This document shows, piece after piece, positions 41,166 to 50,300 of a DNA stretch of 64,000 nt (position 1 is its first letter; every line of letters begins with the position of its first letter). This stretch comes from Beijerinckiaceae bacterium (GTDB lineage: Bacteria > Pseudomonadota > Alphaproteobacteria > Rhizobiales > Beijerinckiaceae). The stretch spans positions 124,001 through 188,000 of the forward strand of contig JAIELD010000029.1 of assembly GCA_019753285.1 (NCBI GenBank), written 5' to 3'. The translations under genes and the position numbers were made by a program. The notes under the pieces were generated by a model, which worked only from the letters and a program-made list of their open reading frames with translations, had not been told where the DNA came from and ran no database searches.

Positions 41166-41210
41166 GACGCCGTTCGAGGCGTCCTCCTGGTTGCCGGCAG
41201 GAGCGCCGGC
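41166..41210 (-). other. two hairpins between flgE and flgK
   Basis: In the 57-base gap lie GACGCC/GGCGTC (41166-41183) and GCCGGC/GCCGGC (41193-41210), each with a six-base loop. Without T runs they are more likely to protect the flgE mRNA end or tune flgK and flgL expression than to end transcription fully. Confidence 0.45.
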
Positions 41211-41214
41211 TAGA

Positions 41215-42654
41215 TTACCTGATGACCTGCAGGATATCCTGAAGGATGTTGTTGGCCGTGGTGATCACCTTGGCGTTGGCCGAATAGGCCTGCTGCGTGA
41301 CGATCAGTTTGGTGAATTCGGATGCGATGTCGGTATTCGACGATTCCACCGCGCCGCCTGACAGTTCGGAGCCTGCGCTCAGGACGACTGGCTGGCCGGA
41401 GTCGAGCGTCTGCTGGAAGGTTCCGCCTGAGACGCGGGTCAGACCATCGCTGTTCTTGAACCTTGCTTCGGAGACCTGCGCCAATGGCACGATCTGGCCG
41501 TTGGTGTAGTTGCCGACGAGGCGACCGCCCGTATCGAGGCTGAGGCCCTGGAACGAACCGGCCGTGTAGCCGTTGGCGTTGATCGAGATGCCGCCGACCT
41601 GGCCAGCCGCGCTGCCCGAAGAGGTGGAGCCCGAGAACTGCGTCAGGCCGGTCGAGAAATCGACCTTGAGCGGCAGGCCGGCGCTGTCGACCTGAACGCC
41701 GTCGATGATCACGTTGGAGAGCGAGGTCACGGTGACCGGCGTCGTGTTGGTGCCGGCCGGATTGAAGGTGAAATTGGCGCCAGGAGAACCGTTGCCGCCC
41801 GCCGCCGTGCCGCCGAATTGCTGCCAGCGCGCCTGCGTCGCGGTCGGAGTGGGCGTCGTGCTGCTGTCGACGCGGTAGAAGGCCTGCCAGGTGTTGGCGC
41901 CGACCTTGCCCCAGCGGACTTGCAGGTTCACTGGCGAGCCGTTCGGCGCATAGACGGTCTTCGCGCCGCCATCGACCGTCGTGTTGATGAAGGTCGCCTC
42001 GTCCTGATACTGGACGACGCCCGTCGCGGGGTTGAAGGTCGCGGGAGCCGCGCCGCCGCCCCAGATCTGGTCTGCCGGAGGCACCACCGCGCCCGGCGCC
42101 TGGCTCGCACCCGTGCTCGGCGTCGGCGGCAGGTTCGCCTGATAGTTGAAGTTCGAGGTCTGGAGAGCCGGCAGGTCCTTGGTGTTGATCTGGAGCACCT
42201 GCGGCTTCGAGCCCTGCAGCGCGCCCGTCACCGGATCGACGAGGATGCCTTCGAGATAATTGCCGGCGCCGTTGACGAGGTAGCCGTTATTGTCCTGCGC
42301 GAAGTCGCCGCGCCGGGTGTAGCGGTCGATGCCGGAGAAGGTCGGCTGGCCGCCGGCATTGCCGGTGCGCGACTGCACGACGAAGAAACCTTCGCCGTTG
42401 ATCGCAAGGTTGGTGGAGATGCCGGTCTGCGAGATCGAGCCCTGCAGCAGCGTGGTGTTGCGGCCATAGGCGTTGACGGAGCCAGAAAGCTGCTGGGTCG
42501 GCGATGTCGACGGAATGAGGTCGACGAAGCTTGTGTCCACCCGCTTGAAGCCGACCGTCGTCGAGTTGGCGATGTTGCCGGAGATGTTCTGCAGCGCATA
42601 GGACTGCGACTGAAGACCGGAGACCGAAGTAGTCAGAGAATCAAAAACGCCCAT
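41215..42654 (-). CDS. flgE: flagellar hook protein FlgE
   Basis: A 479-residue hook subunit. The rod/hook N-terminus (Leu-Gln-Asn-Ile-Ser-Gly-Asn-Ile-Ala-Asn-Ser-Thr-Thr-Val-Gly-Phe-Lys-Arg) and C-terminus (Val-Thr-Gln-Gln-Ala-Tyr-Ser-Ala-Asn-Ala-Lys-Val) are typical, with variable hook domains between. flgD and fliK, often beside flgE, are missing from the window. A sigma54-like promoter and a FlbD-like palindrome lie upstream. It is followed by flgK and flgL. Confidence 0.94.
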   Translation of the reverse strand: MGVFDSLTTSVSGLQSQSYALQNISGNIANSTTVGFKRVDTSFVDLIPSTSPTQQLSGSVNAYGRNTTLLQGSISQTGISTNLAINGEGFFVVQSRTGNAGGQPTFSGIDRYTRRGDFAQDNNGYLVNGAGNYLEGILVDPVTGALQGSKPQVLQINTKDLPALQTSNFNYQANLPPTPSTGASQAPGAVVPPADQIWGGGAAPATFNPATGVVQYQDEATFINTTVDGGAKTVYAPNGSPVNLQVRWGKVGANTWQAFYRVDSSTTPTPTATQARWQQFGGTAAGGNGSPGANFTFNPAGTNTTPVTVTSLSNVIIDGVQVDSAGLPLKVDFSTGLTQFSGSTSSGSAAGQVGGISINANGYTAGSFQGLSLDTGGRLVGNYTNGQIVPLAQVSEARFKNSDGLTRVSGGTFQQTLDSGQPVVLSAGSELSGGAVESSNTDIASEFTKLIVTQQAYSANAKVITTANNILQDILQVIR

Positions 42655-42737
42655 AACGCGAACCCCTTACGCGACAGAAACTGGTGCAGAGGCGGTTACG
42701 CGAGACCTGGATGCCCGCTCTGCTTGGCAAGGGGTAT

Positions 42738-42753
42738 TTCAACTGTCGTGCCA
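42738..42753 (-). promoter_or_regulatory. sigma54-like promoter for flgE-flgK-flgL
   Basis: On the minus strand: TGGCACG, four bases, TTGAA. The -24 block is exact; the -12 has GA instead of GC. It lies about 85 bases before the flgE start, close to the spacing at flgF and flgI. Confidence 0.55.
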
Positions 42754-42847
42754 AGGCTGTATTTTATTATATTTCAATAAGTTATATGGTTATCGAGATG
42801 TTAAAATCGTGCCGTTGCGGCAGTTCTGGCAGGACAAAATCCGCTGC

Positions 42848-42864
42848 TGGGAAAATTTTGCCGC
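42848..42864. promoter_or_regulatory. FlbD (ftr)-like palindrome upstream of flgE
   Basis: TGGGAAAATTTTGCCGC forms an imperfect palindrome (GGgAAAATTTTgCC). Its centre is 104 bp upstream of the -24 dinucleotide of the flgE promoter, the same distance as at flgI. Confidence 0.55.
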
Positions 42865-42901
42865 CTTCCCTGGAGCCCGCATCCACGCCGATCGGCGCCT
42901 C

Positions 42902-43939
42902 TCAGGCCTCGGGCGCATCCCGCTGGCTCTTCTGCGCCGTGATGAGCGTGCTCGCGAGTTCGGAGAGCTTCGGCTCACGCTCGACGAGGAAGGGCATCGG
43001 CCGGCAGACCGCGATGGCGGCGAGGCCGACCCGCGCGGTGAGGATGCCGTTGAGCACGCCTTCGCCGAGCTTTGCCGACAGGCGGGCGGCGATGCCGTGG
43101 CCAAGCACCTGGCTGAGGACGCCATCCGTCACCGCCATGCCGCCGGTGATGGCGAGATGAGTGAAGACCTTTCGGCCGAGCCGCAGGAAGCTGAGGAGAC
43201 CGGGCCGTCCGCCATAGATTTCCGCGATGCGCCGCGTGAGCCGCACGGCCTGTGCGCCGGCGAACAGCACGTCGACGACCGCGCGGGGGCTGAGTGTGGT
43301 GATGAGCGACACGCGTTTCGATGCGGTGAGGATCGCATCCCGCACCGCAGCGTCGCGGGGCTTCAAGAGAACGCGTTCGGCGATGTTGAGAAGATCGGGC
43401 CCGTCGATGATCGCCTCGCTATGCGCTTCCATCTCGGCGCGCGAGGCGGCGCTTCTCACGTCGTTCTCGTAAAGCTGGTTCAGCCGCCGAACGAGGTCGC
43501 GCGCCTTATCGCGGTCATCAGCGATGATGGCGGCGCTGATCTCGGCGCGAAGATCGCTGAGGTCGTCGAGCCGCGCGAGCGCGCGCCATTCGCGGGTGAG
43601 CAGCACGATGAGCGCGATGAGCGCGACCAGCGCGACCGCCGCGCCGATCCAGCCGAGAGTCTCGCTCGCGTTGAAGAGGTTATCGATGAACTGCCAGCCA
43701 TAGAGACCGACCCAGAGACTCGCGAGCACGCCGAGAGCCGATCTGAAGACGACGCCCCAGGTCAGCCGGCGACGCTTTTCGGTCATCGCCTCCGCCAGCG
43801 CTTCCGCCGGCGCATCAAGTTCGGCCGCCAGAAAGTCTGGATCGACGGTCAGCGCGGTGCGGGCATCGTCAGAAGGCCGCTCGCGCGGATCGAGGCGGAA
43901 AACGCGGGGGCCTTGGGGATCGGACCTGGTCTCGCTCAT
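42902..43939 (-). CDS. YcjF-like inner-membrane protein (TIGR01620 family)
   Basis: A 345-residue protein with two membrane segments (about 62-82 and 95-115) and a cytoplasmic C-terminal domain with Leu-Ser-Pro-Arg-Ala-Val-Val-Asp-Val-Leu-Phe and Gly-Ile-Ala-Ala-Arg-Leu-Ser-Ala-Lys-Leu-Gly-Glu-Gly. It belongs to the YcjF family, always found beside the YcjX GTPase; the pair responds to envelope stress in other bacteria, but the biochemical role is unknown. Seven bases separate it from ycjX. Confidence 0.85.
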   Translation of the reverse strand: MSETRSDPQGPRVFRLDPRERPSDDARTALTVDPDFLAAELDAPAEALAEAMTEKRRRLTWGVVFRSALGVLASLWVGLYGWQFIDNLFNASETLGWIGAAVALVALIALIVLLTREWRALARLDDLSDLRAEISAAIIADDRDKARDLVRRLNQLYENDVRSAASRAEMEAHSEAIIDGPDLLNIAERVLLKPRDAAVRDAILTASKRVSLITTLSPRAVVDVLFAGAQAVRLTRRIAEIYGGRPGLLSFLRLGRKVFTHLAITGGMAVTDGVLSQVLGHGIAARLSAKLGEGVLNGILTARVGLAAIAVCRPMPFLVEREPKLSELASTLITAQKSQRDAPEA

Positions 43940-43946
43940 GTTGGGC

Positions 43947-45416
43947 CTATTTCAGCCTGTCGCCGATGAGGAATTGCAGCGCGCGATCGAGCCTGATCGA
44001 CGGCATCATCCTGATGCGACCGTCACTCGAACGCTCCGGCACCGGCGACCGGAAGCGCAGTGCCTTGAAGGCGAAGGGCTGGCCGCCGGCAAAGACCGCC
44101 GCCGGATCGCTCGGCAGATCGCCTGGAAAGACAGCCGCCTCCGCGCTGCCGTCGAACACCTCGTCGCCAAGCCGCTCGCCTTCGAGCGGCACGCCCGCAA
44201 TGCAGGCGACCGGCCCGTGCCCCCTGCCCGAGGCCGACATTTCCCGCGTCGCCCGCACGGAAGCCAGCGCGATCACATCCATCGATGCGCCGCTCACCTC
44301 GACCCGCGCCGCCGCCCGCCCGACGAGCATGCGCAAGACCGCCTCCAGCCTGTCATGGCTGGTGTGGTGGAGATGGTCCGCTTTGGTTGCCGCGAACAGC
44401 ACCTTTTCGATGCGGGGCGAGAAGAGGCTCGTCAGAAGCGAATTCTGCCCGACCCTGAAGGCCTGCAGCACGTCCGCCATCGCATTTTCAAGATCGTTGA
44501 GCGCGGCTGGTCCGGCGCTGAGCGCGGTCAATGCGTCGACGAGCACAATCTGCCGGTCGAGCCGAGAGAAATGATCGCGGAAGAACGGCTTCACGATGTG
44601 GGTCTTGTAGGCCTCGTAGCGCCGCTCCATCATCGCGCCGATCGACCCAGGCCTGATCCCGTCGCCCTCGGCGAGCGCCAGCGGGGCGAAGGTCAGAGCG
44701 GGCGATCCCTCGAGATCGCCTGGCATTAAAAACCGTCCGGGCGGCAGGGCGGAGAGGGAGACGCGTTCGTCCTGGCAGGCGCGCAGATAGGCTGTGAAGG
44801 CCTCGGCGAGGCCGCGCACCTTGGCCTCATCAGCAGGGGCGTGCGGGTCGCAGACCGAGAGCGCCTCGAGATACGCGCTTGCAAGCTCCGCGCGCGGAGC
44901 TTTGCCGCACGCCTCGAGCGTCTCCTTTGACCAGCGCTCGTAGGACTTGCCGAGCAGGGAGAGGTCGAGCAGCCACTCGCCCGGATAGTCGACGATATCG
45001 ATCGTCAGCGAGGAGCGGCCAGCGCCGAACCAGCCGCCATCGCGCTCGAACTCGATGACGAGCCGCAATTCCGAAATGCGCCGCGTCGATTCCGGCCAGT
45101 GACGGTCGGCGCCGGTCAGGGCGACGAGGTGATCTTCATAAGCAAAGCGCGGCACCGCGTCATCCGGCTGCGCTTCGAGATAGGCACGCCGGATGCGGCC
45201 CTCCGCCCCGGCGGCGAACACTGGAAGACGGCCGCCCGAGACGAGCGCGTGCACCAGCGCGGTGATGAACACCGTCTTGCCGGATCTCGCTAGGCCGGTG
45301 ACGCCGAGCCGGATCGTCGGCCGCGTGAGACTCGAGACGTAGTCGACGACGCTGGATGTCGCTCGTCTCGCATCGCCTATGAGATCGAAGAGGAAGGGGT
45401 CAGGTGGAGGGCTCAT
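43947..45416 (-). CDS. YcjX-like GTPase
   Basis: A 489-residue P-loop GTPase. Walker A is Gly-Leu-Ala-Arg-Ser-Gly-Lys-Thr-Val-Phe near residue 45, a Walker B-like Ile-Val-Asp-Tyr-Pro-Gly-Glu-Trp-Leu-Leu-Asp near 140 replaces the usual Asp-x-x-Gly, and Thr-Lys-Ala-Asp near 350 gives guanine specificity. It partners the YcjF protein encoded directly downstream. The ATG at 45416 fits the family length; a start 51 bases upstream is in frame. No strong ribosome site is visible. Confidence 0.86.
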   Translation of the reverse strand: MSPPPDPFLFDLIGDARRATSSVVDYVSSLTRPTIRLGVTGLARSGKTVFITALVHALVSGGRLPVFAAGAEGRIRRAYLEAQPDDAVPRFAYEDHLVALTGADRHWPESTRRISELRLVIEFERDGGWFGAGRSSLTIDIVDYPGEWLLDLSLLGKSYERWSKETLEACGKAPRAELASAYLEALSVCDPHAPADEAKVRGLAEAFTAYLRACQDERVSLSALPPGRFLMPGDLEGSPALTFAPLALAEGDGIRPGSIGAMMERRYEAYKTHIVKPFFRDHFSRLDRQIVLVDALTALSAGPAALNDLENAMADVLQAFRVGQNSLLTSLFSPRIEKVLFAATKADHLHHTSHDRLEAVLRMLVGRAAARVEVSGASMDVIALASVRATREMSASGRGHGPVACIAGVPLEGERLGDEVFDGSAEAAVFPGDLPSDPAAVFAGGQPFAFKALRFRSPVPERSSDGRIRMMPSIRLDRALQFLIGDRLK

Positions 45417-45530
45417 TCGCCGCCAGAGTAGAGCATTTGCCTGGAAAGTCGAAACCGCGCGACGCACGATCGGGAACGATAGCCGGTCGGATCGATCACG
45501 ATTTCGTCGATATCGATGAAAATGGCGGCA

Positions 45531-46061
45531 TCAGTCCTCATCCACGCCGCCAAGCAGGCGCGGAGTGATGAATTGCCGTAGATTGCCGGACCCTGGCGCG
45601 ACGTCGAGCCAGCTCGCGACCTTGACCTCGAACACGGCCAGCCCCGCGGTCGGATATTTGAGGTCGAGATGCGATGCTGCGGAAGGGTTGCTGCGCGCGC
45701 GATCGATCAGGGCTTCGGAAAGGTCCGCCATGCCCGGATTGTGGCCAACGAGCATCAGCGAGGCCGCCTCATCGGAAACGCCGCGCACCAGTTGCAGAAG
45801 GTCGTCCCAACTCGCGTCGTAGATGTCGTCTGTGAAACGCGCGGGAGGCGCTCCCAGCGTCTCGTTGACGAGCGCGAAAGTCTCGCGCGTGCGTCGCGCG
45901 GTCGAGACAAGCGTCGATTGAGGGATGAAGCCCTCCCGCTTCATGAACGCGCCGATCAGCGGCGCAGCTTCGCGGCCCCTGGCCGCAAGCGGCCGCTCAT
46001 GGTCCGCGACGCCATCGGGCCACGCCGACTTGGCGTGCCGCAGCAGGTAAAGACGTCGCAT
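45531..46061 (-). CDS. SixA-like histidine phosphatase family protein
   Basis: A 176-residue protein. The catalytic Arg-His is in Leu-Leu-Arg-His-Ala-Lys-Ser-Ala-Trp at residues 6-10, and the second His in Val-Gly-His-Asn-Pro-Gly near 115. SixA removes phosphate from phosphohistidine in phosphorelay or PTS proteins in other bacteria. I start at the ATG at 46061 with TGGAGGT upstream; the longer frame has eight extra residues. A gene for an Hpt protein, the type of substrate SixA can act on, lies nearby (46698-47072), but a link is only inference. Confidence 0.85.
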   Translation of the reverse strand: MRRLYLLRHAKSAWPDGVADHERPLAARGREAAPLIGAFMKREGFIPQSTLVSTARRTRETFALVNETLGAPPARFTDDIYDASWDDLLQLVRGVSDEAASLMLVGHNPGMADLSEALIDRARSNPSAASHLDLKYPTAGLAVFEVKVASWLDVAPGSGNLRQFITPRLLGGVDED

Positions 46062-46190
46062 CGCGCAGACCTCCAGGCCAGTCATGGTGCATTCCGGTCA
46101 AGGCATCAAACCAAGCTATGGGTCGGAATGAAAGAGTGATGTCCGGAGAAACACCGTTCAGCAGGGGCGGGTGATGGCTAGACGCAGAGG

Positions 46191-46511
46191 TCAGGCCTGT
46201 TTGGCCGGCGTACGGACGATGATCCCGTCGATCGCGTCGGAAACCTTGATCTGGCAGGAAAGACGCGAATTCGGCTTCGCCTCGAAAGCGAAGTCCAGCA
46301 TATCCTCCTCCATGGCGGCAGGCTTGCCGACGATCCCCATCCACGCTTCGTCGATGTAGACGTGACACGTCGCGCAGGAGCATGCGCCGCCGCACTCAGC
46401 CTCGATGCCGGGAATGGAATGGCGGATCGCCGCCTCCATGACGGTGCTGCCGGTTTTCGCTTCGACCGGCCGCTCGGCCCCGCTGGCATCGATGAAGGTG
46501 ATTTTTGGCAT
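46191..46511 (-). CDS. 2Fe-2S ferredoxin, adrenodoxin type
   Basis: A 106-residue electron carrier. Four Cys ligands appear in the order [10 protein letters not shown] (three of these, near 40, 46 and 49, are the usual ligands) and Leu-Ser-Cys-Gln-Ile near 86. This vertebrate-adrenodoxin-like type serves iron-sulfur cluster assembly or cytochrome P450 enzymes; neither iscS/hscA nor a P450 is adjacent. The normal family length is about 105. Confidence 0.9.
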   Translation of the reverse strand: MPKITFIDASGAERPVEAKTGSTVMEAAIRHSIPGIEAECGGACSCATCHVYIDEAWMGIVGKPAAMEEDMLDFAFEAKPNSRLSCQIKVSDAIDGIIVRTPAKQA

Positions 46512-46697
46512 GGAGGTCGGTCATCCTGTGGAGAGAACGCTGTCGGCCAGCGCTGGCGCAACGCTGTTTAATGCCTAAAGCGCGGTTTGGCGAGAGGCCA
46601 ATTGCGAGGCCGGGCGAGGCGCGAAGCCGCGTGCGCGGGATCGTCGGCAGCCCTTGCCGAGCCCCTTGCCGAGCCTCCGGGCGACCCTGCAAAACCG

Positions 46698-47072
46698 TCA
46701 GGAAACGCGACCGAGTCCGATGATGACGTCGTTCGCTTCATGGATCGTGCGGGCGAGTTCGGCGATCTCGCGTGACAGCGCCGCGTCGCCCATCGCGCTG
46801 CTTGCGTCATCCGCCATCAACGCTGTCTCGACGTTTTCGGCGGCCTTCGCGACGCTCCATGCGCCGACCGCCCGCGCCGAACCCTTCAAGGTGTGCACGA
46901 GGTCGCGCCGCTCGGCGAGGACGCCGCTCTTGAGGATGCGGTCCCGCAGCAAGATGGACTGCCGAACGAACAGGGCAAGAATTTCGCGCTCCAATTCACG
47001 GTCGCCGAGCGTCTGGCGCGCGAGGTGGACGAGGTCGATCGGCCGCTCGAAAGATGCGCTGTTCGTTGTCAT
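46698..47072 (-). CDS. histidine phosphotransfer (Hpt) domain protein
   Basis: A 124-residue four-helix Hpt protein. The phospho-accepting His is in Leu-Val-His-Thr-Leu-Lys-Gly-Ser-Ala-Arg near residue 60. It would pass phosphate between a receiver of a hybrid kinase and a response regulator; the partners are not in the window. I start at the ATG at 47072 with GAGGT eight bases before it; a TTG six bases upstream is in frame. It is divergent from the giant coiled-coil gene, sharing a region rich in GTTAACG motifs. Confidence 0.87.
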   Translation of the reverse strand: MTTNSASFERPIDLVHLARQTLGDRELEREILALFVRQSILLRDRILKSGVLAERRDLVHTLKGSARAVGAWSVAKAAENVETALMADDASSAMGDAALSREIAELARTIHEANDVIIGLGRVS

Positions 47073-47159
47073 CGGCAAACCTCGACTTCCTGTAAAACCA
47101 AGAGCCGAGCGTAGTTTAGCCGGGTTGACAGAACGCTAACGGCGTTAAGGTTGAGCCGC

Positions 47160-47282
47160 GTTAACGAAGTTTATTAAAAGTTAACGAACCTGTTTGCGCT
47201 TCAACCCCAACCCGCTATTGTAACCCGAACAGCGACAAATATGGCCAAAATGCGGTGATTTTTACCCATTTTGCCGTTAACG
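47160..47282. promoter_or_regulatory. cluster of three GTTAACG motifs before the GPR-like gene
   Basis: GTTAACG occurs at 47160-47166, 47180-47186 and 47276-47282, with further TTAA blocks between (47145-47148 and 47173-47176). They resemble CtrA half-sites (TTAAC) but no pair has the exact seven-base spacing. The region separates the Hpt gene and the polar scaffold gene. Confidence 0.35.
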
Positions 47283-47323
47283 GTCCCGATCATCAGCGTT
47301 CTTCCGAGTAGGGCAAGTATCAT

Positions 47324-50300
47324 ATGGCAATCAAGTCCAACGCAACCGGCGCGGCCAAGATGGACGCGACAGAAGCTGCGCTTTCGGCAATCGAGGAAGC
47401 TTTGAATTTGTCGCCGTCGAGCGAGCGGCTTCAGACGGCTGCGCCATCAGCCCCGATCGAGAAGACCCAGAAGACGAGGCCCGACGCACCAAGGCAGCCT
47501 ATCGCCGCCGAGGAGATGGACCCGCTGGAGGCCGCCGTGGCCGCTGCGCTCGCCACAGCGCCGGTGAGCGCTGCGCCGACAGGCAAGGCCGATACGGACG
47601 CAGCGCTTCTCAACGTCGCACCGCGCGCTTCGCAACCAGCGGCAAGCACGCCGCTGCAGCCTGAACGGCTGCAGACGGAGCGCAAGGCGGCCGAGCGCAA
47701 GTCGGAGACGTTCATTCCGCCGTCGCTGCCCGCCAATGACGACCGCCGCGAAATCGGCCCGCTGCTGCATTCTCTACAGGATCGAGCGCCGGGCTGGCCA
47801 CTGGCGCTCGCCTTTATCCTGTCCTGCGTCTGGGTCGCAGCGAGCGGCTATTACGCCTGGAGCCGCTTCGGTAGCGCCATAAAGGCAGGCGCGGGCCTGT
47901 CCGACCTCCCGCTCGATGATGTGGCGGTCGCCACGCTAGCGATCCTCGGCCCGGTGCTGTTCTTCTTCGGCATGGCGGCGATCTTTCGCCGCACCTCCGA
48001 GCTTCGCCGCACCTCGCGCGCCATGGCCGAAATCGCGCTGCGCCTCGCAGAACCCGAGACGGTCGCGGCTGATGGCGTATTCACCCTTGGCCAGGCGATC
48101 CGCCGCGAGGTCAATTCGGTCGGCGACGGCATCGAGCGCGCGCTTGCAAGGGCGAGCGAGCTCGAAGTCATCGTCCACAACGAGGTTTCGGCGCTCGAAC
48201 GCTCCTATTCCGACAACGAGCTGCGCATCCGGGCGCTCGTGGACGAACTCGTGACGCAGCGTGAAGCGATCAATTCCAATGCCGAGCAGGTGCGTCTCGC
48301 CATCATCGGCGCGCATGATCACCTGACAAGCGAGCTTGGCGCTGCCGGCCTGCGCATCAGCGACACGCTGCTCGACGCCGGCAACCGGGTCGCGTCCTCG
48401 CTCGACGAGAAACGCGACCAGATCGCCTCGGCGCTCGACGGTGCGGGTCACCAGCTCGTAGAGCAGATTTCGCAGCGCTCGGAAACGCTGATCAGTCGGC
48501 TCAACGAAACCGGCAACACGGTGAGCCATCAGATTTCCCAGACCGGCTCGAACGTCTCGGACTCGCTCGCCCGGTCCGGCCATGAACTCGTGAACGAAAT
48601 CGCACAGCGCAGCGACACGGTCGCCCGCGAACTCGAAAGCGTCGGCGCGGTGCTGCGCTCCTCCTTCGAGGAGAGCGTCAACACCGTTGCGGCGACACTG
48701 GGCGACGCCGGCACCGCCGTCGTGCAGAAAATCTCGGACCATGCCACCGGCATGAACCAGAACCTGAAGGACATCGGCGAGCAACTCGTCGTCGACCTCA
48801 GCCTGCGCAGCTCGGAAATCACGGCCAAGATCGAGGAAACCGGCACGCAACTCGCAGAATCGCTGCTCGAGCGCAGCCAGGCCCTGGCGGACGGCATCGG
48901 CGAAACGCATCGTCGCTTCGACGAAACGATCAACATCCACGGCAGGGCGCTGCACGACAACCTCAGCGCCACCGGAGAGCGGGTCGGCGCTCTGCTCGGC
49001 GAGCATTCCGAGAAAGCAGGCGCAGCCTTCACCGCCCATGTCGATGCGCTCGACGCCAAGCTGCAGGCGACCGCCGAAGAGCTCAACCTGAAGCTCCAGG
49101 CGGCGACCGACGCCTCCTCGTCGAGCCTCACCGAATCCGCCAAGGAGATCGTCCTCTCGCTTGCCGAACAGGTCGGCCGGGTCAACGACGTGCTGCACGA
49201 GAACGCGCAGATCCTCGGCGGCAACATCCAGACGCACGCCAATGCGCTGTCGCAGGACCTCTCCGGCTTCGATCGTGCCCTGCAGGACAAGATCGAGACG
49301 ATCAGCGAGGCGATCGGCGTCAATGCCCGCGTGCTGACCGACACGGTCCATGCGCATGTCTCGACGCTCGACCGCCATGCAACCGACTTCGATCGCTCGC
49401 TCGGCAACCAGATCGCGCTCATCACCGCCTCGCTCGATACGACGAGCAAGGATATCGGCAGCGTGATCACCGGCCACACGACCGCCATCGCCACGCAGGT
49501 CGCCGGCATCGACGCGGCGCTGTCCGGCCAGATCGACACGCTGAACGACGCGTTCAACGTCAACGCCGAGAAGATCGGCGTGAGCATCAAGGCGCAGGTC
49601 GATGCGGTCGAGGGCCGTCTCGTCGGCTTCGACGACAGCCTGAAGCTGCGCGGCGCGGAGATCACCTCCCGCCTCGAGGACCAGCAGCGACGCTTCGCCA
49701 ACGCGTTCGACGAGCACGCCAACGCCATATCCGGCCATACCGAGACCTTCGTCCAGGTGCTTGAGGCGGGCAACCGGACGCTCGCCGACACGCTCGACAG
49801 CCATGCCCGCAGCATCGTCAGCAGCACGGACGATATCGCCGCCCGGCTCGAAAGCCGCAACGCGGCGTTGGCGAACGCCTTCGATGGCCATATCGAGGCG
49901 CTGGTCGGTCATAATCACCGCCTGACCGCCGCCCTCGACGAAAAGCAGCAGGCGCTCATCGGCGAAGGCGACCGTATCGCCGCCGCGCTCGCCAGCCATG
50001 TCGGCGACATCGAGCAGCGCACCGAATCCCGCACGGCCCAGCTGGCGGACACGGTCACCGGGTTGCTCGGCAAGATCGACAGCGGTCTCGACGCCCGTGC
50101 GAGAGCGCTCAACTCGACCATCGCAGGACGCACGCTCGAACTCTCGAAAGTGCTCGGCGATGGCGGGCGCGAACTGACGACAGCGATGGAAACGAAGGCG
50201 CGCGAGATCGACGAGATCATCACCGCCCGCTCTTCCGCCATGACGGAGACGCTTTCGGCCAAGGCTGATGAGATCAATCAGACGCTCGGCGGCAAGGCGA

